Origin: Gammaproteobacteria bacterium
Lineage (GTDB): Bacteria; Pseudomonadota; Gammaproteobacteria; Pseudomonadales; Azotimanducaceae
Reading direction: 5' to 3'
Length of the DNA stretch: 64,000 nt
NCBI GenBank assembly: GCA_028821515.1
Contig: JAPPGA010000024.1
Span: 1 to 64,000 of the forward strand
Part shown: positions 32,201 through 44,034 of the stretch, in pieces
Numbering within the stretch: the stretch's first letter is position 1
How the letters are laid out: the number at the start of each line of letters is the position of its first letter
Position numbers and translations under genes: made by a program
Notes under the pieces: generated by a model
What the model saw: the letters and a program-made list of their open reading frames with translations, nothing else
Told to the model about the DNA's origin: nothing
The model's database searches: none

Positions 32201-35149
32201 ATGGCGGACTCCTTCGTTGAGCGGATGCGCAAGAGCAGCCACCTTTCGGGCGGCAACGCGGCGTACCTGGAGTCGCTCTACGAGTCGTTCCTGAACGACC
32301 CTGGCGGGGTCGCGGAACAGTGGAGCGACTGTTTCGACGGGCTGCCCCGAAGGCGGCAGACACCCGATATCCCGCACGGCCCCGTCATCGAGCATTTCGG
32401 ACGGCTTGGACGCAACCGGCTCCGTGCGCGCCCGGAACAGGTCAGCACCGAAGTCTCGAACGAGCACGAGACCAAGCAGGTGCGCGTGCTGGAACTGATC
32501 GCCGCGTACCGCAGCCGGGGTCACCGGCGCGCCCGCCTGGACCCTTTGGGGGTCTGGCGGAGGGTTGACGCGCCGGAACTGGCCCTTGATTATCACGGCC
32601 TCTCGCCGGCCGATCTCGACACCGTGTTCCAGACGGGTTCGGCGCATTTCTTTGACGAGGGCACGGCGCGCCTGCGCGACATCCTGGATGCCCTCGAACG
32701 CACCTACTGCACGTCGATCGGGGTCGAGTACATGCACATCGCCGATGCCGCCGAACAGTTGTGGGTGTGCCGGCGCGTGGAAGCGGCGCGCGCGAATCCC
32801 GCACTGGACGCGGCCGAGAAACGCGTCGTGCTGGAGCGGCTGACGGCCGCCGAGGGCCTCGAGAAGTATCTTCACGCACAGTATCCGGGGACCAAGCGGT
32901 TCAGCCTCGAAGGCGCGGACAGCCTGATTCCGATGCTGCACGAAACGTTGCAGCGTACTGGCGCCCACGGCGTGGTCGAGACGGTAATCGGCATGGCGCA
33001 CCGCGGCAGGCTGAACGTGCTGGTCAACATCCTCGGCAAGCAACCTGGTGACCTGTTCGACGAGTTCGAGGGACGCCTGGTGGAGACGGCTGCGATGGGT
33101 GACGTCAAGTATCACCAGGGCTTCTCGTCCAATGTCGAGACGTCAGGAGGCGAGATGCACGTCGCGCTCGCGTTCAACCCTTCGCACCTCGAGATTGTCG
33201 GCCCCGTGGTCGAAGGTTCGGTACGCGCCAGGCAGGACCGAAGGAGCGACTCGGCCGGCGACCTGGTCATGCCCATCGTTATCCACGGGGACGCCGCGTT
33301 CGCTGGCCAGGGCGTCGTGATGGAGACGTTCCAGATGTCGCAGACGCGTGGCTTCCGCACCGGCGGGACGCTGCACATCATCGTCAACAACCAGATCGGC
33401 TTCACTACGCATCGCATCGATGACGTGCGTTCCACGGAATATTGCTCCGAAGCGGGGAAGATGGTCCGGGCACCGATATTCCACGTCAACGCGGACGATC
33501 CCGAAGCCGTCATCTTCGTGACGCGGCTGGCGGTGGATTACCGCATGCAGTTCAAGAAGGACGTGGTCATAGACCTCGTCTGCTACCGGCGCCGTGGCCA
33601 CAACGAGGCCGAGGAGCCGATGAAGACGCAGCCGCTGATGTACCAGGCGATCCGGCAGCACCCCACGCCCCGGGCGATTTACGCCGAGCGGCTGGCGGAG
33701 GAGGGCGCGATCAGCGCCGCCGAAGCGGAAGCGCTCGCCGAGGACTACCGTAACGCGCTCGATTCCGGGGAGCATGTCGCCATGAGCCTGGTGCACGAAC
33801 CCGACGAGGAGTTGTTCGTGGACTGGCGCCCTTATCTTGGTCACGAGTGGACCACGCCCGCGGATACGCGCGTCGACCTCGCCCATCTGCAGGACCTGGC
33901 CCGCAGGGTCAACGCGGTCCCGGACGGATTTGCGGTGCACAGGCAGGTGCAGCGCCTGCTCGAGGACCGCAGGCGCATGGGTGCCGGCGCCGCCCCGATC
34001 AACTGGGGATTCGCCGAGACCATGGCCTATGCGACCCTTTTGGACCAGGGCCATCCCGTTCGGCTGACGGGGCAGGACACGGGTGTCGGTACGTTCTCGC
34101 ACCGCCATGCGGTGGTCTACAACCAGAAAACCGGTGAAGGCTACGTGCCGTTGCAGCACTTGCATGGAACAAACGTCGCCGGGGAGCGTCAGCGACCGGA
34201 GGCGTCTGTTCCATGGACGACGAGCGGGGTCGGGCCACGGACGGAGCCGAAGGCGCCGGCTGTGGGGCACCTCCTGGAGCCGGAGGCACCGACGTTCGAA
34301 GTCTACGATTCGCTGTTGTCGGAGGAAGCCGTGCTCGCGTTCGAGTACGGCTATGCCACCACGACGCCCAGCACGCTGGTCATCTGGGAGGCGCAGTTCG
34401 GGGACTTCGCCAATGGCGCCCAGGTGGTGATCGATCAGTTCATCACCAGCGGCGAGACGAAATGGGCGCGGCTCTGCGGTCTGGTCATGCTGCTGCCCCA
34501 CGGCTACGAGGGACAGGGGCCTGAACACTCGTCCGCCCGGCTGGAACGCTATCTCCAGCTCTGCGCGGAACACAACATCCAGGTCTGTTTGCCCACCACC
34601 CCGGCACAGATGTTCCACATGCTTCGGCGCCAGGTCCTGCGACCGCTGCGCAAGCCGCTCGTGGCGCTGACCCCGAAGAGCCTGCTGCGGCACAAGCTGG
34701 CCGTGTCCTCTCTCGAAGACCTGGCCGACGGTAGCTTTCAGGCCGTCATTCCGGAGGTGGACGACCTCGACCCCGACAACGTGAGGCGGTTGGTACTGTG
34801 CAGCGGCAAGGTGTACTACGACCTGCTGGAGGAGCGGCGCGAGAGGAAGCTCGAGGATGTGGCCATCGTTCGTATCGAGCAGCTCTATCCGTTCCCGGAA
34901 CAGGAACTCGGCGAGGTCATCGCGCCGTACGGGAAGCTGAGGTACGTGACCTGGTGCCAGGAGGAACCGGCCAACCAGGGAGCCTGGTACTCGAGCCAGC
35001 ACCACATGCGGCGCGTGCTGGCGCGGCATGACATCTCGCTGTACCTCTTCTACGCGGGAAGGGTGGCGTTCGCGTCTCCGGCCAGCGGATATTTCAGCCA
35101 CCACATCGACCGGCAGAACCGGCTGGTGGAAGAGGCCCTCATCGGGTAG
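32201..35149 (+). CDS. sucA: 2-oxoglutarate dehydrogenase E1 component SucA
   Basis: 982 residues. The thiamine-diphosphate enzyme decarboxylates 2-oxoglutarate and passes succinyl to SucB lipoate. Visible landmarks: N-terminal SYLESLYESFLNDP-type segment (AAYLESLYESFLNDPGGVAEQW), GMAHRGRLNVLVNILGK, thiamine-diphosphate region HGDAAFAGQGVVMET to IIVNNQIGFTT, and the pyrimidine domain with GQDTGVGTFSHRHAV, LSEEAVLAFEYGYA and LLPHGYEGQGPEHSSARLERYL. About 40 extra residues (658-697, NVAGERQRPEASVPWTT... to LLEPEAP) sit between PLQHLHGT and TFEVYDSLLSEEAV, where E. coli SucA has only a few; their DNA begins with an imperfect palindrome. The reading frame is intact. Confidence 0.95.
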   Translation: MADSFVERMRKSSHLSGGNAAYLESLYESFLNDPGGVAEQWSDCFDGLPRRRQTPDIPHGPVIEHFGRLGRNRLRARPEQVSTEVSNEHETKQVRVLELIAAYRSRGHRRARLDPLGVWRRVDAPELALDYHGLSPADLDTVFQTGSAHFFDEGTARLRDILDALERTYCTSIGVEYMHIADAAEQLWVCRRVEAARANPALDAAEKRVVLERLTAAEGLEKYLHAQYPGTKRFSLEGADSLIPMLHETLQRTGAHGVVETVIGMAHRGRLNVLVNILGKQPGDLFDEFEGRLVETAAMGDVKYHQGFSSNVETSGGEMHVALAFNPSHLEIVGPVVEGSVRARQDRRSDSAGDLVMPIVIHGDAAFAGQGVVMETFQMSQTRGFRTGGTLHIIVNNQIGFTTHRIDDVRSTEYCSEAGKMVRAPIFHVNADDPEAVIFVTRLAVDYRMQFKKDVVIDLVCYRRRGHNEAEEPMKTQPLMYQAIRQHPTPRAIYAERLAEEGAISAAEAEALAEDYRNALDSGEHVAMSLVHEPDEELFVDWRPYLGHEWTTPADTRVDLAHLQDLARRVNAVPDGFAVHRQVQRLLEDRRRMGAGAAPINWGFAETMAYATLLDQGHPVRLTGQDTGVGTFSHRHAVVYNQKTGEGYVPLQHLHGTNVAGERQRPEASVPWTTSGVGPRTEPKAPAVGHLLEPEAPTFEVYDSLLSEEAVLAFEYGYATTTPSTLVIWEAQFGDFANGAQVVIDQFITSGETKWARLCGLVMLLPHGYEGQGPEHSSARLERYLQLCAEHNIQVCLPTTPAQMFHMLRRQVLRPLRKPLVALTPKSLLRHKLAVSSLEDLADGSFQAVIPEVDDLDPDNVRRLVLCSGKVYYDLLEERRERKLEDVAIVRIEQLYPFPEQELGEVIAPYGKLRYVTWCQEEPANQGAWYSSQHHMRRVLARHDISLYLFYAGRVAFASPASGYFSHHIDRQNRLVEEALIG
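34163..34215. repeat. Imperfect inverted repeat inside sucA
   Basis: The 20-nt arms CATGGAACAAACGTCGCCGG (34163-34182) and the complement of 34196-34215 match in 17 of 20 positions around a 13-nt loop. It starts at the His655 codon, exactly where SucA departs from the family alignment, so it marks an inserted element. Confidence 0.55.
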
Positions 35150-35155
35150 GCAGTC

Positions 35156-37832
<2,677 letters not shown>

Positions 37833-37845
37833 CACGGCTCGCCAG

Positions 37846-40734
37846 ATGACCCGTGACGCCGTAACGCCGCGAGACGACGCGAAGCCGGTCGAGCAGGGAG
37901 ACCTGTCGCTCTACCTGCGGCTGCTGCGCTACCTGCGGCCGCATCGGTTCTGGTTTGTCGTCGCCATACTCGGATTCCTGGCCGCCGCCGGCGCCGAGGC
38001 CTCCTTCGCGATACTCCTTGGCAACATCATCGATACGTTCAGTTCTGCGACGGGTACCCCCTCGAGCACCCCGTCCTCCGACGTACCCGACACCAGCGCG
38101 ATCTGGTTCTATCCGGCGCTGATGGTGGCGGTAGCGGTTGTGAGGGCGGTGGGAGCGATTGCTGGAGAAATGCTCCTGGCCCGCATCTCGTTCGGCATCG
38201 TGCACGTCATCCGCTGCGAGCTGTTCGACCGCCTGCTCGTGGTCCCGAGCGCCTACTACGACCGCAGCGGCCGGGGCCAGCTACTCTCCAGGTTGACCTA
38301 CTCGGCCACGCAGTTGCGCGACACGGTGACCGAGGTCGCCCGCATCATTCTGCAGGACGGCGCCAAGGTGATATTCCTCATCGGGGCCATGCTCTACGTC
38401 AGTTGGCTTTTGACCATCATTTTCGCCGTCGTCGCGCCGATCATCGCGTTGGCTGTGCGTTCGGCCTCGCGTCGCTACCGGCGCGACAGCGAACGCATCG
38501 AGGTGTCGATGGGCGAAGTGACGCAGGTCGCGTCGGAAGTCATCGACGGCCAGCGCGTTGTCAGGGCGTTCGGGGCCGAGACCCGGGAGCGGGACCGTTT
38601 CGTCGGCGCCAGCGACCGTATCAGGCGACGGAGTGCGAAGTTCGCTGCCACCAAGGCCATGAACACCCAGGGGATCCAACTGATCGTCGCCTGCCTGCTC
38701 GGCCTGGTGGTGGCCCTGGTGCTGATGCCCGAGATCGGCGGTTCGCTCTCGGCCGGCAATGTCGCCTCCTTCATCGCCCTCGCTGGCATGCTCGCCAATC
38801 CGACGAAACGCCTGTCGGAAGTCACGGCGCGGCTGCAGCGGGGCCTGGCCGCGGCCACCAACATCTTTTCCCAGATCGACGAGGAGGCGGAACCGGATGC
38901 GGGCGAACTGGAGGTGGGGCGCGTCGAAGGGCGCATCGAGTTCCGCGATGTCTGGTTCCGATACGGCGAAGGCAGAGACGACGTGTTGCGCGGCGTATCG
39001 TTCTCGATCGCGCCTGGCGAGACGCTCGCCCTGGTCGGCCGCTCCGGCAGCGGCAAGTCGACGCTGGCGAACCTGATCCCCCGCTTCTACAACCCGACGC
39101 GCGGCGAGATTCACCTGGACGGCCATCCGCTCGATACGTACACGTTGCGCAACCTCCGTGACCAGATCGCGGTCGTCTCGGAGCAGGTGATGCTGTTCAA
39201 CGACACCCTGCGCAACAACATCGCGTACGGCCAGCTTGCCCGTGCTACCGACGCCGAAGTCGAGCAGGCCGTCAGGCGCGCGCATGTCGACCAGTTCACG
39301 GGCGATCCGGCCGGCCTCGACATGGCTGTGGGCGATGGCGGCTCGGGCTTGTCGGGAGGCCAGCGCCAGCGCGTTGCGGTCGCGAGGGCCCTCCTGAAGG
39401 ACGCGCCGATCCTGATTCTCGACGAGGCGACATCGGCGCTCGACGTGGAAAGCGAACGCCGCGTCCAGGAAGCCCTCGACGAGGTGATGCGCGGCCGCAC
39501 CACCGTGGTCATCGCGCACCGGCTGTGGACAGTCGAACATGCCGACAAGATCGCCGTGCTCGAGCATGGCCGCATCGTCGAGATGGGGGGACACCAGGAG
39601 CTTCTCGATGCCGGCGGGGCCTACGCCAGGTTGTACCGGTTGCACTTCGCAAACGGTGACGAGGCCAATGAATCGAGCGCGGCGAAGGTGGCCCGGCTGC
39701 CGGTGCCGGCCAGGGAAGGGGCAGACGTGTCGAATCCGCTCGTCGAGGCGTGGTACGGGAACCGGTTCTGGCCGAAACTGCTGTGGCCGCTGTCGATCAT
39801 CTATGCGTACGTCGCCCGGCGCAGGCGGGAACGGTACCGGACGGGAAACGCCTCGGCATGGCGAGCGCCGGTGCCGGTAGTCATCGTCGGCAACATTACC
39901 GCGGGCGGTACCGGCAAGACGCCCTTGGTGATCTGGCTTGCCCAGTGGTTGAAAAGCCGAAACCTGAGCGCAGGAATCGTCTCCCGGGGATATGGTGGCC
40001 GCGCTTCCTATCCGCTCGATGTCGGTCCGGACACGCCGTCCTCCCGGGCCGGCGACGAGGCGGCAGCCATCGCCCACCGTACCGGCTGTCCGGTGGTGGT
40101 CGATCCGGACCGGGTGATGGCAGTGCAGCGCCTGCTCGAGGGATCGGACTGCGACGTCGTGCTCAGTGACGATGGCCTGCAACATTACGCCCTGGCGCGG
40201 GACGTAGAGATCGCGGTGCTGGACGGGGACCGCGGCGTCGGCAACGGCCTCCAGCTTCCTGCGGGTCCCTTGCGGGAGCCCGTGTCACGCCTGTCCGAAG
40301 TCGATGTCGTCGTCGCCAACGGCGCGCCAACGGGGCTCGCTCCCTCGGAACACACCATGACCGCCCGGCCAGTCCGGTTTCACAATCTTGCGACCGGCGA
40401 ATCTGTCCCCGCGACGCAGTTCAGGGAGCGTGTCGACGGTTCCCTGGTCGCCATCTCCGGGATCGGCAACCCGCGCCGCTTCTTGCGGAGCCTGGCCGAG
40501 GTGGGTCTCGCTCCGGCTGTGCGGTCCTTTCCCGATCACCATGTGTTTTCCGCGGCGGATCTCGATGTCCCCGCGGGGACATCGATCGTGACCACGGAAA
40601 AGGATGCGCAGCGGATCCGGAGCCAGTCGCCCGTCCCCGAGAATTGCTGGTTCCTCGAAATTGCCATGGAGCCCTCGGAGGATTTTCAGAACGCGCTCGC
40701 CGCCGTATTGCGCGAGCGTGGTGTCGACGTGTGA
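37846..40734 (+). CDS. msbA-lpxK: MsbA-LpxK fusion: lipid A flippase ABC transporter joined to lipid A 4'-kinase
   Basis: One 962-residue frame. Residues 1-600 are a complete MsbA-type half-transporter: six membrane helices (from about 35 to 320), Walker A GRSGSGKST (398-406), Q-loop SEQVMLFND, signature LSGGQRQRV (502-510), Walker B ILILDEATSALD and H-loop AHRLWTV. Residues about 628-962 are a full-length LpxK: SNPLVEAWYGNRFWPKLLWPLS, P-loop VGNITAGGTGKTPLV (687-692 core), SRGYGG, DDGLQHYALARD and ITTEKDA-type VTTEKDAQRI. A charged linker of about 28 residues joins them. MsbA flips lipid A core across the inner membrane; LpxK phosphorylates its precursor on the cytoplasmic side. In E. coli the two are neighbouring genes. 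GTG 39727 has AAGGGG 5 bases upstream, so separate LpxK may also be made. Confidence 0.9.
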   Translation: MTRDAVTPRDDAKPVEQGDLSLYLRLLRYLRPHRFWFVVAILGFLAAAGAEASFAILLGNIIDTFSSATGTPSSTPSSDVPDTSAIWFYPALMVAVAVVRAVGAIAGEMLLARISFGIVHVIRCELFDRLLVVPSAYYDRSGRGQLLSRLTYSATQLRDTVTEVARIILQDGAKVIFLIGAMLYVSWLLTIIFAVVAPIIALAVRSASRRYRRDSERIEVSMGEVTQVASEVIDGQRVVRAFGAETRERDRFVGASDRIRRRSAKFAATKAMNTQGIQLIVACLLGLVVALVLMPEIGGSLSAGNVASFIALAGMLANPTKRLSEVTARLQRGLAAATNIFSQIDEEAEPDAGELEVGRVEGRIEFRDVWFRYGEGRDDVLRGVSFSIAPGETLALVGRSGSGKSTLANLIPRFYNPTRGEIHLDGHPLDTYTLRNLRDQIAVVSEQVMLFNDTLRNNIAYGQLARATDAEVEQAVRRAHVDQFTGDPAGLDMAVGDGGSGLSGGQRQRVAVARALLKDAPILILDEATSALDVESERRVQEALDEVMRGRTTVVIAHRLWTVEHADKIAVLEHGRIVEMGGHQELLDAGGAYARLYRLHFANGDEANESSAAKVARLPVPAREGADVSNPLVEAWYGNRFWPKLLWPLSIIYAYVARRRRERYRTGNASAWRAPVPVVIVGNITAGGTGKTPLVIWLAQWLKSRNLSAGIVSRGYGGRASYPLDVGPDTPSSRAGDEAAAIAHRTGCPVVVDPDRVMAVQRLLEGSDCDVVLSDDGLQHYALARDVEIAVLDGDRGVGNGLQLPAGPLREPVSRLSEVDVVVANGAPTGLAPSEHTMTARPVRFHNLATGESVPATQFRERVDGSLVAISGIGNPRRFLRSLAEVGLAPAVRSFPDHHVFSAADLDVPAGTSIVTTEKDAQRIRSQSPVPENCWFLEIAMEPSEDFQNALAAVLRERGVDV

Positions 40735-41498
40735 GCGCCTTTTCCGTCGTTGTTCCGGCGCGATACGCGTCGACAAGGCTTCCCGGAAAGCCGCTCGCGC
40801 AAATCGCCGGCAGGCCGATGATCGCGCATGTTGCCCAGAGGGCCGGGGAGTCCGGTGCCGCGGAAGTCATCGTGGCAACGGACGACGAACGCGTGCTGCG
40901 CGCGGCGGCATCGGTAGGCGCGCGCGCGGTGATGACGCGTGCCGACCACGCCTCGGGATCGGACCGGGTAATGGAAGTCGCCGAATCGTGTGGCTGGCCC
41001 GACGATCACATCGTGGTGAACGTCCAGGGCGACGAGCCCCTGATCCCGCCCGCCGTGGTCGACCAGGTGGCGGGACTCCTGGACAGGTCCCTGGGCGTGG
41101 GAGCGGCTACCTTGAGCGAGCCGCTTCGCGAAGCCGTGGACATAGGCAACGGGAACATCGTCAAGGTGGTCGCAGCAAGGAGCGGTCGCGCGCTCTACTT
41201 TTCCCGGGCGCCTGTTCCCTATGCGAGGGGCGGAATACCCTCGTCCGTGACCGGTCCGGACACGCAATGGCATCGCCACATCGGCATCTATGCCTATCGC
41301 GTGGCTGCGCTGCGCCGGTTCGTGGCGCTCCCGGTCGGGCGGCTGGAAGCCACGGAATCCCTCGAACAGCTCCGGTTCCTCGAAAACGACATCGACATCG
41401 TAGTAGAGGAAGCGTCGGCGCCGGTCCCCGGAGGCGTCGATACCCCGGCCGATCTTGAGCGGGTGAGGCGTGCTTTCGACAAGGGAGTCGCTGGCTGA
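40731..41498 (+). CDS. kdsB: 3-deoxy-manno-octulosonate cytidylyltransferase KdsB
   Basis: 255 residues from GTG 40731, which overlaps the LpxK stop by four bases (GTGA). The start is fixed by SAFSVVVPARYASTRLPGKPL, the CMP-Kdo synthetase N-terminal motif with the CTP-binding RxxSxRLPGK. VNVQGDEPLIPP, YFSRAPVPYAR and HIGIYAYRVAALRRF are family signatures. It activates Kdo as CMP-Kdo for lipid A glycosylation in the cytosol, so it belongs to the same pathway as the preceding fusion and is translationally coupled to it. Confidence 0.96.
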   Translation: MSAFSVVVPARYASTRLPGKPLAQIAGRPMIAHVAQRAGESGAAEVIVATDDERVLRAAASVGARAVMTRADHASGSDRVMEVAESCGWPDDHIVVNVQGDEPLIPPAVVDQVAGLLDRSLGVGAATLSEPLREAVDIGNGNIVKVVAARSGRALYFSRAPVPYARGGIPSSVTGPDTQWHRHIGIYAYRVAALRRFVALPVGRLEATESLEQLRFLENDIDIVVEEASAPVPGGVDTPADLERVRRAFDKGVAG

Positions 41499-41596
41499 GG
41501 CCACAGGACGTGCGGCCTTGTGCGGCGGATTGACCCCTTCTCGCCCTTTCCTGCGTTTCAGACCCCAGTGGCAGATCTCACCGGGAGGGGCAGGAC

Positions 41597-42001
41597 ATGC
41601 GCAGGCACGCGAGGCGCGACGACGAAGAAGACACGAAGATCAAGCTGACGCCGATGCTGGACGTCGTCTTCATCATGTTGATCTTTTTTGTCGTGACGGC
41701 CACGTTCGTCAAGGAAGTGGGTCTGGACGTCAACCGGCCCGAAAACGAAGCGGTGGATCCCGATCAAGACAAACGCAAGGTCGTTGTCCGCATCACCGGC
41801 CGCGACCGGATCTTGATCGCCAAGCGCGATATCGACTGGCGTTCGGTGCGGGCGAACCTCGAACGCCTGCACGCGGAATACCCGGAGGCGCCGGTAATCG
41901 TTCATCCGCACCCCGATTCGCGTACGGAAACCACGGTGCACGTCATCGACTCCGCGCGGCGGGCCGGAGTGACTAACGTTTCGCTGGCGGCGGGGGATTG
42001 A
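41597..42001 (+). CDS. exbD: ExbD/TolR-family biopolymer transport protein (orphan)
   Basis: 134 residues with GGGAGGGGC upstream of ATG 41597. A short basic N-terminus, one membrane helix (IKLTPMLDVVFIMLIFFVVTATF, with the proton-path Asp in PMLDVVF) and a periplasmic domain ending DSARRAGVTNVSLA match ExbD. ExbD works with ExbB to power TonB-dependent uptake, but no exbB is adjacent. In Pseudomonas exbB-exbD precede lpxK-kdsB-murB, so the gene is probably a displaced remnant of that set, with ExbB encoded elsewhere. Confidence 0.9.
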   Translation: MRRHARRDDEEDTKIKLTPMLDVVFIMLIFFVVTATFVKEVGLDVNRPENEAVDPDQDKRKVVVRITGRDRILIAKRDIDWRSVRANLERLHAEYPEAPVIVHPHPDSRTETTVHVIDSARRAGVTNVSLAAGD

Positions 42002-42032
42002 ACCGGGCAGGCACGATGGCCCGATCCCGGAC

Positions 42033-42803
42033 CTATCGTGGCTGCATCCGGATTCCGGCGTCGAGGCGTATGGTTTCGCCGTTGAGGTAGGGGTTCTCGA
42101 CGATCTGCCTGACCAGGGACGCAAACTCCGGGGCTTCGCCGAGCCGTTTGGGGTGCAGGGTCGCCGCGACCAGGGGTTCGCGCACGCTCGGCGGCGCGGC
42201 GGCCAGCATGGGCGTGCCGAAGACGCCCGGCGCGATGGTGCAGACGCGGATTCCCGACCGCGCCAGGTCGCGGGCGACCGGTACGGTCATGCCGACCACA
42301 CCGCCCTTCGACGCGCTGTAGGCCGCCTGGCCGACCTGGCCCTCGAATGCGGCGACAGAGGCGGTGTTGACGATGACGCCGCGCTCTCCATCTCCGTTGT
42401 CAGGCGTGTTTTCCTGCATGTGCGCCGCGCACAGGCGCAGCGTGTTGAAGGTGCCCACCAGGTTGACCTGGATGACCAGGTTGAAAAGATCGAGCGACAG
42501 CGGCCCGTCGCGGCCAACTGTGCGTCCCGGCGGACCGATTCCGGCGCAGTTGACGTCGATGTGGATGGCCCCGAAGGCTTCCATGACTGCATCGATGGCG
42601 GTCCGGGCAGACTCCGCGTCGCGGACGTCCACGGCGAATGCACGTGCCGCCCCGCCGAGCGCTCCCGCGGTCTCCTGCGCCAGTTCAAGGTTTCGGTCCA
42701 GCAGCGCGACCCTGCCGCCGTGATCCACGATCATCTTCGCCGTGGCGCGTCCCAGTCCCGATGCGCCCCCGGTGATTACGGCGACCTTTCCGTCGATGTC
42801 CAT
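42033..42803 (-). CDS. SDR-family oxidoreductase, 3-hydroxyacyl-CoA dehydrogenase type II-like
   Basis: 256 residues. Rossmann motif AVITGGASGLGRATAKMIVDHGG (Gly-rich TGGxSGLG), cofactor Asp in LLDRN (NAD preference), NCAGIG, catalytic Ser in NTASVAAFEGQVGQ and YSASKGG with the Tyr/Lys pair. ARSGIRVCTIAPGVFGTPML and the C-terminal NPYLNGETIRLDAGIRMQPR match the HSD17B10-like 3-hydroxyacyl-CoA dehydrogenases of fatty-acid or isoleucine breakdown. It is convergent with exbD and divergent from murB; it looks inserted in the envelope cluster. The substrate assignment is tentative. Confidence 0.85.
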   Translation of the reverse strand: MDIDGKVAVITGGASGLGRATAKMIVDHGGRVALLDRNLELAQETAGALGGAARAFAVDVRDAESARTAIDAVMEAFGAIHIDVNCAGIGPPGRTVGRDGPLSLDLFNLVIQVNLVGTFNTLRLCAAHMQENTPDNGDGERGVIVNTASVAAFEGQVGQAAYSASKGGVVGMTVPVARDLARSGIRVCTIAPGVFGTPMLAAAPPSVREPLVAATLHPKRLGEAPEFASLVRQIVENPYLNGETIRLDAGIRMQPR

Positions 42804-42988
42804 TCGCGTACTCCGGTAAACGGCGGCTAGCCGGTTGCGCCGTGGAACGGCACGTAGTGCCGATCAAGGCGCAGGATGATAGGTGGGCATGGGCGGGGGT
42901 ACAACATGGCGCCCGATAGGGCGACAGGTTGTATGGCGCTAGTATACAGAGCAGCGCTGCGCCTCCGAGAATGCGCGGCTGAAGTCAA

Positions 42989-44032
42989 ATGACATCGGAT
43001 GACCCATTGGGCAACGCTTCGCCACGCGTCCGTCGAGATGTTTCCCTGCGGGAAGCGAACAGCTTCCGTGTCGAGAGCATTGCCGAGCAGTACGTCGAGG
43101 TGCACAACGAGCGGGAATTGCTGGATGCGCTGGTCCAGGCGCGACGCGAGTCCGTTCCGGTGACGCTGCTCGGTGGCGGTACGAATGTCGTGATGCTGGG
43201 ACGCATCGACGGCCGCGTGATTCGAATCGCGAGTCGGGGTGTCGTGTTCGACGAGGATGACGGCGGTGCGCGTGTCACGGCGGCCGGCGGCGAAAACTGG
43301 CACGAACTGGTTCTTGCCTGCCTCGACCGGGGATTGTCGGGACTCGAAAACCTGGCGCTCATACCCGGGACGGTCGGCGCGGCGCCCATGCAGAACATCG
43401 GCGCCTACGGCGTCGAACTGTCTTCGCTTGTGATCGGGGTGGCTGCGATCGACACCCGCGACATGCAGCCCACGGTTCTCGAGGCGCCGGCGTGCGCATT
43501 CAGGTATCGGGACAGCGTATTCAAGTCGGACGAACCCAACCGGTACGCCATCACGGGACTGGTCCTGCGGCTCGGCGAGCGGCCACTCGAGACTGGATAC
43601 CGGGATGTCCGCGAGGAGCTGGGCGTGATGGGCCGGGGCGATTCTCCGCAGTCAGTGGCCGAGGCCGTCATTCGCATAAGGCGCCGCAAGCTGCCCGACC
43701 CGCAGGAAACGGGCAACGCTGGGAGCACTTTCAAGAATCCGTCGCTGTCCCGTGTCCGGCTCGACCGCCTGCGGGGCCGTCTCGACATCGACGCCTACGA
43801 GGCCGGAGACCATTACAAGGTTCCCGCCGCGAGGCTCGTGGAAGCGGCGGGCTGGAAGGGTTACCGGTCTGGCGATGCGGGTGTCTGGCCCCGTCACGCC
43901 CTGGTCCTCGTGAACTACGGGCGTGCGACAGGCCGGCAGGTACTGGACCTGGCCCAGCGAATTCGCGACGACATCGCGCACAAGTTCGAGGTCGAACTGG
44001 AACGTGAACCCCAGGTGCTGGGGCACGATTGA
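42989..44032 (+). CDS. murB: UDP-N-acetylmuramate dehydrogenase MurB
   Basis: 347 residues, type I (E. coli-like). FAD-binding region VTLLGGGTNVVMLG, then GLSGLENLALIPGTVGAAPMQNIGAYGVE; substrate domain with FRYRDSVFK, KLPDPQETGNAGSTFKNPSLS (catalytic Ser) and the C-terminal PAARLVEAAGWKG, LVLVNYGRATG. It reduces UDP-GlcNAc-enolpyruvate with NADPH to UDP-MurNAc for peptidoglycan. The kdsB-murB-rne neighbourhood is as in pseudomonads. It is convergent with rne; a hairpin lies just after its stop. Confidence 0.95.
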   Translation: MTSDDPLGNASPRVRRDVSLREANSFRVESIAEQYVEVHNERELLDALVQARRESVPVTLLGGGTNVVMLGRIDGRVIRIASRGVVFDEDDGGARVTAAGGENWHELVLACLDRGLSGLENLALIPGTVGAAPMQNIGAYGVELSSLVIGVAAIDTRDMQPTVLEAPACAFRYRDSVFKSDEPNRYAITGLVLRLGERPLETGYRDVREELGVMGRGDSPQSVAEAVIRIRRRKLPDPQETGNAGSTFKNPSLSRVRLDRLRGRLDIDAYEAGDHYKVPAARLVEAAGWKGYRSGDAGVWPRHALVLVNYGRATGRQVLDLAQRIRDDIAHKFEVELEREPQVLGHD

Positions 44033-44034
44033 TT

